From positions 620,001 to 684,000 of the forward strand of contig CAVSID010000004.1 of the NCBI GenBank assembly GCA_963727915.1: 64,000 nucleotides of DNA, written 5' to 3'. The stretch comes from CAWAND01 sp963727915 (GTDB lineage Bacteria; Chloroflexota; Anaerolineae; Anaerolineales; E44-bin32). Position 1 is the first letter of the stretch, and every line of letters starts with the position of its first letter. Below the pieces are notes generated by a model. That model was not told the origin of the DNA, did no database searches, and worked only from the letters and a program-made list of their open reading frames with translations. A program made the position numbers and the translations under genes. This document shows positions 45,664-55,693 of the stretch, piece after piece.

Positions 45664-47174
45664 ACAAGGGTCCTCTCAAGACCTTCCAGCCGCCGTCGCG
45701 CCGGGCGACCGGGTACGAGAACTGCCAGACCGGCGGCGAGGCCGCCGGATTGCCGCCACAGCAGGCACCGATCTCAACACGTTGGCCGTCGGGCCAGGTG
45801 AAAACCACGTCAAAGGTGAACGCCTCCGGGCCGGCCGGCTGCACACTGCTGATCCCGGCGATTGGCAGGCAGAGGTACTGCTGGCAGATCTGACTCCACA
45901 CGGCATCGACCTCCGATCCACTTCCTCCCAGGGTGGCCCCACCCAACTCATCGAAATTCCCGCCATAGCGCGCGGCAGCCTCCTGGGAAGCGACCTCGTG
46001 AGAGGTCACTGAAGAAGGAAATCAGGGCGGTAGACGCATCGAGAGCATCTGCCGGGAGGGTGCCCTCCAATTGGGTCGTTTTGGCCGCCAAGGGGGTCAG
46101 CGGCGTGGCAGTGGACGTTGGAGACACGACGAGAGGTGCCGGCCGATCCGGTCTAAAGCCCAGCTGCACGACCTGGACGGAGTGATCGGCCCTGGAAATC
46201 AAGGCGTAGACCCGGCCCTCAGGACCGAGCGCCAGCTCATGATTGAATTCCTGCCAAGGCATGCGCTGCGGCAGGCCGGCATAGCCGATGACGGTGCCTT
46301 CCGCGCTTAGATAGGCCACCATCCAATCGACGATCGGCTCGCCCCCGGCTGCCGCGGGGACTTCGCGTCGCAAGACAATCGAGAAGGTGCCATCGGCGTT
46401 GAATCCCAGGAACGGCTCAGCTTCCGGGGATAAAGAAGCCCCCATTGGTACTGGGCGCCCGTCAATGCTCAACGTGGAAAATCCGGCTTCCGTGTCCGCC
46501 GATGAACGGTAGATGTGCCCATTCGCCGACCAGCCGGAAAGCGATCTGCCGACGATCTTGTTGGATGCGTCCACCAGCAGCGTCAGTCCCGAGATGCCGC
46601 TGACAACCAGGCCACCCCCGGGTGCGCGTTGAAGACTGAAGATGCCATTGGCCACAGGTGTCCCATTGTGGGCATACAGGTCAGGGGGCACCGGGATGAC
46701 ATCCAGCTCGCGTCGTCCCAGGGCGATGTGGATGACGCTGATGTCTCCGGCGTTCAGATCAAGGAGCCACAGTTCGCCGTCTCCCGCGACCAGATCCTGG
46801 ATCGATGTCGCCATCCCCTGCATGGATATCTCGTCCATTTGAACGCCGTGGATTGAGTAGTGCAGCAGGCGTTGCGGGCTGACGGCGGTGTCGGCGATCC
46901 AGAAACTGCCGTCAGGTGCCACGTCCATGGCGCCGGCGCCCCAGCCGAGCCAGTCGGGGCGCGGATCCCCTTCCCGTCCGGAGAAGGGTTCATCGTTGGG
47001 GATGGTGAACACGACCGTCTCATCCGATAGGGGGCCTTCGGACGGAGCCGTCGAGCTGCTTGGCATTGGCTGGGGATTGGCACCCGGCAGGACCGCCGGC
47101 CGGGGCGCAGCCGGCGAACATGCCGTCAAGCCGGAGATGATGACCATAAGCAGGCGGCGAAGGGGGATTGGCAT
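45653..47174 (-). CDS. Hypothetical lipoprotein with propeller-like repeats (one frameshift)
   Basis: About 507 residues. Signal MPIPLRRLLMVIISGLTAC with Cys19, then a Pro/Ser linker. The body has repeats reminiscent of an NHL/Kelch-type propeller: GAMDVAPDGSFWIADTAV, DLVAGDGELWLLDLNAGD, NELALGPEGRVYALISR-like HELALGPEGRVYALISRADHS. A frame change near 46005 joins it to a C-terminal segment (FDVVFTWPDGQRVEIGACCGG and the end VLRGPLYVP). No enzyme motif is seen. It is upstream of, and overlaps, the other lipoprotein, so the two are probably co-expressed. Confidence 0.68.
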
Positions 47175-47282
47175 CAGCGTTGGAGCTCCCGCAGACAGCA
47201 TAGCACGGGACCCATCGAGGCTGTAGTGACACCTGTCTTGGGTTCAGGCCATTCGGGCGCCAAGCTTCGAACGACCCAGCCT

Positions 47283-48943
47283 TCACGGGGCGTCTGGCGT
47301 CGGCGTGAGTAGCTCATCGATGGGCGTGAAGATGTATCCGTTGGGGCTGTGATGATCGGAATAGTAGGTCGCGTCGGGGCGGAGGGCATAGTCACCCCCA
47401 AAGACGCAGTCGAATACAACTCGGAACGAGTTTACCGGGGAGATGGTCGGATAGAGCTGTGGGTCGCAACCCGCAGGCAGGTGATAGGCGTTCAGGATAC
47501 CAATCTTGGTGAGCAGGTTCTTCTGGTCGGGGTTCGACCAATCGAACCCGAACGCCGGCCCGGTGTCCGATTGAAGAATGATGATCGGGTCAGTGGAGGA
47601 ATTCTCCAGCAGCACGTCCAGCATCTCCAGGGTCCGCTTGTTGATATAAAGGAGTTGGTCCCGATACTCACCGAACTCTTGGGCCACATCGGTCGTGGGG
47701 ATGCTGTCGTCGAAATTGAGGGCACCGGACGACGGCGTGCGCTCGCCATTCGGGCCGAACAGGTAGGGCCTGTGGGGGGAGACAAAGTGGGCAAAGACAA
47801 ATTTCGGCCCTTGCAGGGGGGGGATCCTCTCCAGTTGGTCGAAGCTCCATAGGACGAGCTGCCGCTGAGCTTCGTTGCCTTCAAGCACGTCAAGCGACTC
47901 GGCCAAGGTCGCCAGGTGGCGTGCTTCAAGCGCGTCCAGGGGAAAACGAAGCCAGGTCGTGCTGATCAGAAAGCTCTCAAAAGAATTCGGCTGCGGCAAG
48001 CTTGCCCCCTGTGACACTCCCAGACTCTCCTGCCCGGGCTCGAGATAGCACGTCAGCGTTGATGATCGAGGTGGGCGCCCACCCGCTCGAGAGCGCCACG
48101 GTCTGGTAGCCGAGCTGTTCGAGCTGCTTGCGTACGAGGCTATTACGGATTGGGTCGGTGAGCGGCGCCGGATACGTCCCGGGCGGCAAATCGATGTCCA
48201 GGTCAGGGAGGGTGTCCATGTTCAGCGATGAAGCCAGGGAAAAGGCCGTCGAAACATGGTTGGCGTTGCTCTCATCGGCCACGTAGAAGCCGCGCTGGCG
48301 CAGCGCCTGCACAAAATCATGATTGTCGAAATCCATACAGCTCTCGCATGATGTCTTCGCGGGCATACGAATCGAGAATGATGTAGTAGATGTCCGGCGG
48401 CTGGCCGGGGCCATCCCAATGCAGGGCCGGACCCTCAACGGATCCGGGGCTGGTAAACGCCGGCTTGCCGGAGAGCACACCCAGGCGCGCCATGGAGAAC
48501 AAAGGCAGGGCAACCGCCACAAGGCAGGCCACGTTCAGGAAGCTGTTGACCGGCGCCAGGCGAGACGCGCGGGCACGCCAGGTCAGCCATCCCAGGCTAC
48601 CCAAGAGGGCAAGCCAGACCAGACTCAAGAAGCGGTGGCGGCCCAGCAACAGGCCACCGACGGCAGCATTCTTCACGGTGTCGTAGATCAAACCGTACGA
48701 GAAGAAGAGGATGAGGGATAAGCTGCCGAGAATACCGGCTTTCATCCAATCGCCGGTCAGGAGTCTGAGAATGCCAACCAACAGGATGGAACCCAGCAAA
48801 CTCACGGCCAAGGGCCGCAACGCCTGTGACAGGGGGATCTGCTGAATATTGGCTGCCGCCAGCGAGAGGACCGGGTAAGCAGCCAGGGCCAAAGGGTGGA
48901 GAATCAAAGGGCGATGGGAGGATCTGCTCTCACTTGCGCTCAT
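47283..48943 (-). CDS. Membrane-bound sulfatase/phosphoethanolamine-transferase-like protein (frameshifted)
   Basis: About 553 residues joined. The ATG at 48943 has GGAG six bases upstream. Five N-terminal hydrophobic segments (for example LRPLAVSLLGSILLVGILRLL and ILGSLSLILFFSYGLIYDTV) precede an alkaline-phosphatase-fold domain starting PPDIYYIILDSYAREDIM (metal-binding Asp), then NANHVSTAFSLASSLNMDTL, KFVFAHFVSPHRPYLFGPNG and IILQSDTGPAF, with VFDCVFGGDYAL near the end. Frame changes near 48335 and 48000. The layout is like LTA-synthase or Mdo-type transferases that modify envelope glycopolymers. The exact reaction is unknown. Confidence 0.75.
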
Positions 48944-49191
48944 GCTGGACTCCATTGCCTTTGCCCGCGTGGAGGAGGCCAAACGAATACATTTGATCAA
49001 TTCTACCCCCAAGCTGGTGCCTGCCGCCTGAATGCTGTAACTCTGCGGCTGACGGTTCTGTTGTTGCAGGTGCCAGCTTGGGCAGAAGCGGCGATGGACG
49101 CGAAGACGGCTCCTCATCGGTTCGTCCTTCAAGGGACCAATGGGGAGCCGGAGTTTTCTTTTGGGGGGATGCCCGGGGTGGATCTGGCGGG

Positions 49192-49599
49192 TCAGGCGAC
49201 CTGGCTGATGGTATGCATGCCGCAGAATCTGCACATGCCTTCAAACCTGGTCACGTTTCCCAACCTGAGGGCATGCAACGCAAAGCCCCCGGACCTGCAG
49301 TAGGGGCAGCGCTCGTCAACTTCGGCCCATTCCCCCCCTTCGTTACCGCGTGCCGATCCCAGACGGGGATGCCTGGTTTGCTCAACGCCGGGGAAGGCGT
49401 CGTTCTGGGCTGGGCTGACCACTGTCAAAGGTGACGTCCGCTGTCTGATTGTGAGAGAAGCAAACGCCATCTGGGTCTGTTGTGCACCAATGGACGTCAC
49501 GGACGGAAACCCAATAGTGGTAGAAGTTGCGATCGAAGGGAGAATTCCTGCACTCAAGTTCATCATGTGCCTAATGTACTGTGCATGAATTAAGCACAC
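49192..49599 (-). CDS. Possible small zinc-ribbon protein
   Basis: The last forty residues of this frame look real: DERCPYCRSGGFALHAL, then GMCRFCGMHTISQVA, two CxxC pairs 27 residues apart, a zinc-ribbon pattern. The preceding ninety residues are compositionally nondescript, and the start is not supported by a ribosome site, so the true protein may be shorter or an indel may hide its beginning. No known family assigned. Confidence 0.35.
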   Translation of the reverse strand: MCLIHAQYIRHMMNLSAGILPSIATSTTIGFPSVTSIGAQQTQMAFASLTIRQRTSPLTVVSPAQNDAFPGVEQTRHPRLGSARGNEGGEWAEVDERCPYCRSGGFALHALRLGNVTRFEGMCRFCGMHTISQVA

Positions 49600-49736
49600 G
49601 TGAAGGCTCCGTTAAGCCATCTTAAATGTTGGCTGAGGCGACCCACGAGGCCGGCGGTACGTCCCGGCCGAGCCGTGGGCGATGGGGCTCAAGCGCCGGC
49701 TGGCCCACCCGATCGGAAGGTCGGGGCGCGGGCAAT

Positions 49737-49754
49737 TTGTGATTTTCTTCACTA
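49737..49754. promoter_or_regulatory. 18-bp palindrome-like element upstream of bfr (site 6)
   Basis: TTGTGATTTTCTTCACTA: left half perfect, right half TTCACTA. The most divergent of the set, but placed 56 bases upstream of the bacterioferritin start, a position suited to control. Confidence 0.42.
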
Positions 49755-49809
49755 GCCGGCCGCTCTTGGATGCGGCAGGATGGAAGGGAGCCGAAAGGAG
49801 CCTAACCCG

Positions 49810-50280
49810 ATGAAGAGCGAACCCAAATTGATCGACACCCTCAATGAGCTCTTGGCGGATGAACTCACCGCCATCAGCCAGTACATGGTGCACTCTGAAA
49901 TGTGTGCCCACTGGGGCTTCGAGGGCCTGCACGAAGCGATCGAATCACAGGCCAAGGATGAGATGCATCACGCCGAGTGGCTGATTGAGCGCATCTTATT
50001 CCTGGAGGGTACACCGGTAGTCTCTAAGCTGAGGCCGATGAAGATCGGAGCCACGGTGGTAGAGATCATCGCCGGCGACCAGGAAGCGGAGGTGGGTGCC
50101 GTCAAGGCGTACAACGCCGGCATCGCCTTGGCGAGCGAACTGGCTGACGAAGCCACGGGCGATCTGCTGACCGAGATCTTGAAGATGGAAGAGGGGCATG
50201 TCAACTGGGCGGAGAAACAGCGCGCCATGATCGCTCAGATGGGTGTGGAGAACTACCTGGCCAATCAGCTCGAAGAATAG
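49810..50280 (+). CDS. bfr: Bacterioferritin
   Basis: 156 residues. AAAGGAG nine bases upstream fixes the ATG at 49810. Ferroxidase ligands are in place: E18 (LLADELTAISQY), E51 and H54 (KDEMHHAEWL), and later Glu/His in LTEILKMEEGHVNWAE. M52, the haem ligand between subunits of true bacterioferritins, is present. The protein stores iron as a 24-subunit shell and protects against iron-driven oxidation. No linked ferredoxin (bfd) gene. A palindrome of the Rex/CRP type lies upstream. Confidence 0.93.
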   Translation: MKSEPKLIDTLNELLADELTAISQYMVHSEMCAHWGFEGLHEAIESQAKDEMHHAEWLIERILFLEGTPVVSKLRPMKIGATVVEIIAGDQEAEVGAVKAYNAGIALASELADEATGDLLTEILKMEEGHVNWAEKQRAMIAQMGVENYLANQLEE

Positions 50281-50363
50281 TGCGAAGTTGTGGGGGGCAA
50301 CACGGCGGCCGTAGCCTCCTATCCCGGCCGCACGACCGGGCGCCGATTCGATGGCGCCCGGGT

Positions 50364-52419
50364 CTATTTCACGACTTCGGCCTGGGGTGACGTCTTAGTC
50401 GGGTCGGCGGCCAAGAAAGCAACCGCCCGGTTCCGGTCGCTGTCCATCACCACGGTCAAATGGTGGCCCGGGCGATAGGCTGCCACATCGATCAAGCGCA
50501 GCGCACCCCCCACTGACAGGTCGAGCCCAGATCTCTCCGCCAGTGCGTTGGGAGACGTGTAGAAGAACTCAGCGCCGGATCATGTTCTCCGGCTCATCGA
50601 GCGGTACGGCCAGGGGGTAGATTTCGGCCTCCATCAGATCCTGGAAGAAATGCGTCCCCAGGGAGGCATCCGGCGCTACCCCGAACTCGCCGCCCGAGAG
50701 TTCGACCAGAGCACCGGCGTTGCAGATGTCGGCGTAGCTGACGCTCACACCCAGATCCGGGTTGGTTGAGCCCCAGCGGCCGGGACCGACGCAGATGAAC
50801 GAATTCGGGTCGAGCTCGGCGTTCAGCTGGGAGATGGCAGCCGTCAGGGCCATACGTTCGGAGGCTGAGGCCAGCGCCTTGTAGCCTCCCGGATCCACAA
50901 AAAGCACATGCCGGATCTCGGGCAGCTTGCCCTGAGGAACCATAAATCCCGTCGCAAGGATCACGTCCTCTTCCAAGAGGTCATCCGGAAGCCTGGCCGG
51001 CGTGGTGGTGGAGATCTGGCTCAATGGCCGACATTGGAGCAAAGCAATCTCGACCTGGGGTGATCCGGCGCCATCGTTTTCGAGCCGAAGGGTGAATTCG
51101 ACATCCACAGGCACGCCAAAGTGCTTCTCCAGTTCCCGCAACATGGACTTCATCATAGGGACCAGCGGTGTGCGGCGGAGCAGACCCTCGAAGGTGATGG
51201 TGAACTTCGGCACGTCGTCTCTTCCGATCAAGCCCATTGGCGGCCTCAGGTAGTCGTCCTCGGCGAGCTCTATCAGTCTGGAGAGGTGAGGATAGTCCGG
51301 CCCGAGCACATCGTGGACCGGCCGGGAGGCCAGGCTGTTGGTCGCCATTTCGATGACGTCTACGAACTGCTGCGAATAGCGGCGGATGGCTCGGGGCGAG
51401 TCATCCGGGTGAAGCGTTGGGTGGCTTAGCGCCACGATCCTTGGGTAGTCATTCCCCACACGCTCTACCGCACGCGTGCCCAGGCCCCAGACCAGCCGCA
51501 TGAAGCCATCTTCACGCCGAATTTGGGGCATCCATCGGTAGAAATTGCGGCTGAACGCCACCCCCGCAGCGAACGGGAAGTAATCCTGCCGCCACGCCTC
51601 GCCTTGCACTTGCTGAATAAGGATGGCCATGCGCTCGTCGTAGTCCTGCAAACCCTTGCTGCGCCGATAGAGCAGCGGATCGGGTTTGAACGTGCTGGCG
51701 TAAGTCAGAGCGATGGCCCGCGTAAGGGCCCGAAGATTGTCCTCCGGGGAGCCCTGGTTGGGAAGGAAGTGGCTGTCATACTTCCCGGCAAAGGACGTCC
51801 CCAGGCTATCCTCCAGCTGGCTCGACGAGCGAACGATCAGGGGACATCCGCCGATGCTTCCGAGCATGTCCCGAAAAGCGTCCAGCGCTTCCGGCGGAAA
51901 GTCGCCCGATTCGAATTCCTCTCGGATCAACGGGTAGTCGGCCTTGATCTGTCCCTCGGATTTGTATTTCTGGTCCGTCCAATGGGTCAGGCCGTTCATG
52001 GCCATGAAGATGTACATCAATTCCGAGCCGATGAAGAAGGACTCAGGCACGTGAACGTGCTGACCGAGCTCCGCCGACCCCACCTGTTCAAGAATTCGCC
52101 CCGCCAACAGCATGCCCGCCGACTTGCCGCCAATCCGCCCGAAACCAATTCTGTGATGGTAAATGTCCGCCAGATCTTCGACCGTCAACCACCGCTTGGC
52201 GACGTCGATGTAGTCGAGATGATCGCTGATCAGGCGGCGGATCAGCGTGACCTTAAGCTCGGTGAGATGATGTTCGAGCGGGGCTCGCTCGTCCGGCGGC
52301 AGATGCTCGATCCTGAGCGCATGCTCGATAAGTTTCTTCTCAGCGATCAACTCCGGCTCGAAGACATCGGGCAGCGCATAGGCCCGCTGTGGCGGCTGCG
52401 GTTGAGGCAGGATTCCCAC
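50364..52419 (-). CDS. Stand-alone PEP synthase/PPDK N-terminal-domain protein (one frameshift near the end)
   Basis: About 685 residues. The ATP-grasp-like nucleotide-binding domain of pyruvate phosphate dikinase/PEP synthase: GFGRIGGKSAGMLLAGRIL, then PLIVRSSSQLEDSLGTSFAGKYDSHFLPNQGSPEDNLRALTRAIALTYAS, and EIALLQCRPLSQI. The phosphohistidine domain and the PEP-binding barrel are missing. The N-terminal 90 and C-terminal 170 residues are extra; the latter has SFICVGPGRWGSTNPDLGVSVSYADIC. The frame change near 50575 adds about 70 residues (EFFYTSPNALAERSG to EVVK). The function is unknown; phosphotransfer to an unseen partner is the family-based guess. Confidence 0.75.
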
Positions 52420-52923
52420 CTCTCGGTCTGACCGCTCCCAGATGAGACGTCATCACTTCCTGGCTGTCCAGCAGCCCTGCCAGGCCCCGCCGCTGCCGGA
52501 CGTCGGTGTCGTCCATGAACTGAACGTCGACCGTGAAACAGTCCTCGTCGGCATTGGGACATCCAAGCTGTCGACGTGACTCGGCAAGCGCGGCTTCGAT
52601 CTGCCGGGCTGTTTCTGGCTGCGAAGCGTCCTTCGAATTCGACCCATGCAGCCAGGTGAATCGCCGCCCCATGACGCGGATCGGCTAGCGGCCGGCCAAG
52701 GACAGCCTCCGGTCGATACTGGAAGACGGCTTTCAAACCCCCAATTTCGCGTTGAAGTTGGCCAGATAGGGGGGAACAAAGGGCCTGTGCGATACAGGCA
52801 CATTGAGCGCACTCGCCTCTGAAGCACCGCCAACCGAATCCGGCGTTCGTCTCCAGAGAAGTGCAAAGCGGCGCAATCCAACACCGCCTGCTGCACCAGG
52901 CTGTCAGCCAGCCCCGCATCCAT
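52340..52923 (-). CDS. Hypothetical protein, Cys-rich N-terminus (frameshifted)
   Basis: About 195 residues if joined. The ATG at 52923 has AAGGTG upstream: MDAGLADSLVQQAVLDCAALHFSGDERRIRLAVLQRR, then in a second frame ECAQCACIAQALCSPLSGQLQREIGGLKAVFQYRPEAVLGRPLADPRHGA, and in a third SNSKDASQPETARQIEAALAESRRQLGCPNADEDCFTVDVQFMDDTDVRQRRG. The pieces read as coding because each stops where the next begins. The 3' end overlaps the start of the PEP-synthase-type gene. I do not recognise it. Confidence 0.45.
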
Positions 52924-52940
52924 CTGTTCACCTTCTGTGG

Positions 52941-52972
52941 CAGGGGTCAGGCCCACTTGGGCCTGACCCCTG
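52941..52972. terminator. Perfect hairpin after gdhA
   Basis: 14-bp perfect arms CAGGGGTCAGGCCC / GGGCCTGACCCCTG around a four-base loop ACTT. It lies 60 bases beyond the gdhA stop and 18 bases before the next gene's ATG, so it may end the gdhA message or act in the leader of the next gene. No T-run. The GGGGTCAGGCCC word is the sort found in dispersed palindromic repeats, but only one copy is in this window. Confidence 0.5.
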
Positions 52973-53031
52973 GTGTCACCTGCGCATTCGATGTCGCCAG
53001 AGGCAGATCGCCCCTGACTTCGGTCGGCACC

Positions 53032-54390
53032 TCAGACCACGCCGAAGGCGAGCATGGCATTGGCGACCTTCAGGTAGCCAGCGATGTTGGCACCGGTCAG
53101 GTAGTCACCCGGCTTGCCATAGGCCTCGGCGGCCTCCAGAGAAGCCTGATGGATGCTCTTCATGATGCCGTGCAGTCGGGCGTCGACTTCTTCCCTGGTC
53201 CACGACAGGCGCATGCTGTTTTGGGCCATTTCCAGCCCGGAAGTCGCCACGCCACCAGCGTTGGCGGCCTTGGCCGGGCCGTAGAGCAGGCCGCTGTCCT
53301 GATAGATCTTGATCGCCTCCAGGTCGGAGGGCATGTTGGCGCCTTCCGACACGCAGATGCAGCCGTTATTCACCAGGGCCTGGGCCAGCTCGGCATCGAT
53401 CTCATTCTGTGTCGCAGACGGGAATGCCAGTTCGGCATTGATCCCCTGTTCCTTGGCCACCTCCCAGACGCTCTTGCCTTCGTAGTAGGTCACGCCCTTG
53501 AACTTGTCGGCGTAGTCCTTGATGCGCCCGCGGCGTACATTCTTCAGGTCCAGGACGTAGGCCAACTTGTCCCGATCGATCCCCTCTTCATCGACGATGG
53601 TGCCGGTCGAATCCGAGAGCGTGATCGGCTTGCCGCCTAGATCGAGCAGCTTCTCCACCGTGTACTGGGCCACGTTCCCGGAGCCGCTGACGATGGCCGT
53701 CTTGCCCTTGATCTCCTCTTTCCGCGTGGAGAGCATCTCGGCCGCAAAGTACACAGCGCCATAGCCGGTTGCCTCTGGTCGGATCAGGCTCCCGCCGTAC
53801 TCGAGGCCCTTGCCCGTCAGAACACTGGCGTTGTTGTTGACGATCTTCTTGTAGGTGCCATACAGGTAGCCGATTTCGCGGCCGCCAACGCCGATGTCGC
53901 CGGCTGGAACGTCCGTGTCAGGGCCGATATGGCGGTAAAGCTCCATCATGAAGGACTGGCAGAAGCGCATGACTTCGCCGTCCGATTTCCCCTTCGGATC
54001 GAAGTCTGATCCACCCTTGCCACCGCCCATCGGCAGCGTCGTCAGAGCATTCTTAAAGATCTGTTCAAATCCCAGGAATTTGATGATCCCCAGGTTGACC
54101 GACGGATGGAGCCGGAGCCCGCCCTTGTAGGGGCCAATGGCGTTGCTGAACTGCACTCGATAGCCCCGGTTGACCTGCACTTCGCCCTTGTCGTCGACCC
54201 ATGGGACACGGAACAAGATCACGCGGTCCGGGATGACCAACCTTTCAAGGATCTTGGCTTTGGTGAATTCGGGATGCTTGTCGACCGTCGGCTCCAAGGT
54301 GGTCAAGACCTCCTTGACCGCCTGGTGAAACTGGGGTTGGCCGGGGTCCTTCTCCTGAACCGATGCGATCACATCTTGAATCAAGGACAT
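53032..54390 (-). CDS. gdhA: Glutamate dehydrogenase (NADP-type, hexameric)
   Basis: About 452 residues. AGGAG eight bases before the ATG at 54390. Seen: VQVNRGYRVQFSNAIGPYKGGLRLHPSVNLGIIKFLGFEQIFKNALT, LPMGGGKGGSDFDPKGKSDGEVMRFCQSFM with the catalytic lysines, DTDVPAGDIGVGGREIGYLYG, and the Rossmann part KGKTAIVSGSGNVAQYTVEKL. Makes glutamate from 2-oxoglutarate and ammonia, or the reverse. The pattern is that of the NADP-specific bacterial enzyme. No linked genes of nitrogen assimilation. Intact. Confidence 0.94.
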   Translation of the reverse strand: MSLIQDVIASVQEKDPGQPQFHQAVKEVLTTLEPTVDKHPEFTKAKILERLVIPDRVILFRVPWVDDKGEVQVNRGYRVQFSNAIGPYKGGLRLHPSVNLGIIKFLGFEQIFKNALTTLPMGGGKGGSDFDPKGKSDGEVMRFCQSFMMELYRHIGPDTDVPAGDIGVGGREIGYLYGTYKKIVNNNASVLTGKGLEYGGSLIRPEATGYGAVYFAAEMLSTRKEEIKGKTAIVSGSGNVAQYTVEKLLDLGGKPITLSDSTGTIVDEEGIDRDKLAYVLDLKNVRRGRIKDYADKFKGVTYYEGKSVWEVAKEQGINAELAFPSATQNEIDAELAQALVNNGCICVSEGANMPSDLEAIKIYQDSGLLYGPAKAANAGGVATSGLEMAQNSMRLSWTREEVDARLHGIMKSIHQASLEAAEAYGKPGDYLTGANIAGYLKVANAMLAFGVV

Positions 54391-54972
54391 GGTTTCACTC
54401 CTGGTGCGAACAGCGGCCGCATTGTCCGTGGCGGCCAGGATTCGGTGTCGTATGCGTGACAAAGACTGCTGGATTGGTAATGAGGCTTCTTGGGAGAGAC
54501 GCCAGACTACCGCGTCGTCGGATCAGCCCAGTGGCGGCGCGCATTCTGGGCTCGATGGCTTGTGGGTCACCTCCTATCCAAGTCTCGGTTGAGGCTCAGC
54601 GGCAGCGGCGAACTATCGCAGAACAGTGGCCCAAAAAACTACGGCCAGCTTCGCCTTGGGGAGCAGCTGGCCGTCTATCTCGCCGGGATATGGCGTTCAA
54701 GTGGTAGGCCAAACGAAGCCCGCCTTCATACTCGGGCGACTCCGAGTCAAACCGAGGTCCTACCAGAAGCGAACCACGCCTAAAGGATACCCCCGGGAGC
54801 CGACTCGAACCAAGAAGCCTGGCGGTGCGCCGGGTTCCACATTCGAGAGTATGTCCGGGCGCCGGTGACTCTCCAATGAGAGAAGTCACCCTACCCTTCG
54901 CTGAACGTCACAACAGCGGACAGCCCAGCCCGGGCGGGCCATGATACAGAAGCGCATCTGGACCGCCTCGCC
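54391..54972. other. Intergenic region between gdhA and the DinB gene
   Basis: About 580 bases. I find no supported gene. A GGTTCGAGTC-like word on the minus strand near 54808 looks like a tRNA T-arm but its flanks do not pair. It probably holds the gdhA promoter near its left end. Confidence 0.5.
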
Positions 54973-55481
54973 TCACGCGGGGCGGAAGGGCGCCTCCCCG
55001 TCCAGATCGCCCACAAATTCCGGCAGGTCGGTGTGGCCCAGCAATTGGCGGACAGCCAGGTTCTCGCCCGTGTGATACCAGTAGTGGTAGATCACCCTGA
55101 GCAGCATTGAGCCAAGCGTGTACGTCCTCGGCTTCCCATGAATGACGATGGGCTCAAGCAGCGAATCCAGGGTGACGCCGTCAAGCCAGGGATCCACCGC
55201 TTGGGTGATCGCATCCCAGACCGCCAGCATCTCGCTGAGAGATGGCGTGCTGGCCGGTGACCCGTAGGAGAAAGCCTCGTCGATATCTGGGATAGGGCTG
55301 AAGATCCTGGGCGAAGGTAAGGAAGTAGCGCTGCTCCTGCGCCGCCAGGTGGCCCACATTCCAGCTGATGCAGTTCATGGGCATCCACCGGCGAGCGGCG
55401 TCGTCATCGCTCACCCCTTCGACGCCCTCGGCGGAACTCACGCCGCGTAAATCGCAGTTGGTCTACCAGGGGATGGGGCAT
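54973..55481 (-). CDS. DinB-family protein (frameshifted)
   Basis: About 170 residues of the DinB/YfiT four-helix metal-binding fold. The start MPHPLVDQLRFTRREF at 55481, the middle EGVSDDDAARRWMPMNCISWNVGHLAAQEQRYFLTFAQ with the first metal His, and the end FSYGSPASTPSLSEMLAVWDAI through MLLRVIYHYWYHTGENLAVRQLLGH with the His pair YHTGE lie in three frames (shifts near 55430 and 55305). Such proteins are often thiol transferases using bacillithiol or mycothiol, or damage-inducible proteins; here the function is unknown. Isolated from its neighbours. Confidence 0.75.
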
Positions 55482-55693
55482 GTTCCGGACCTCCGAGTTC
55501 TCCCGTCACGCATGCCGAAGAGGAAATGTGGCTCGTCGGCAGGCGGCCAAACGCGGGTTTGCCGACCCGGGAGGAGCTGCACGTTCACACGGGTATTCTA
55601 GCCCGTTTGGGCGACCTCCCCAAGGCCTATCCAGCCCTCGTGGGTGTCAGCTTTTCCCCCGGGGGTGCCCGATCACCACCCCAATAGGTGACT

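Larger units (their letters stand above)
48944..49809. other. Long intergenic region before bacterioferritin
   Basis: About 865 bases. One leftward frame with a zinc-ribbon-like end lies within it (49192-49599), and an 18-bp palindrome at 49737. Otherwise no convincing gene, RNA or repeat is visible. Confidence 0.5.

Noticed and set aside
54781..54860. Possible tRNA on the minus strand (GGTTCGAGTC word)
   Set aside because: The bases around the TTCGA loop do not form a five-pair T-stem and no acceptor or anticodon arm can be built.
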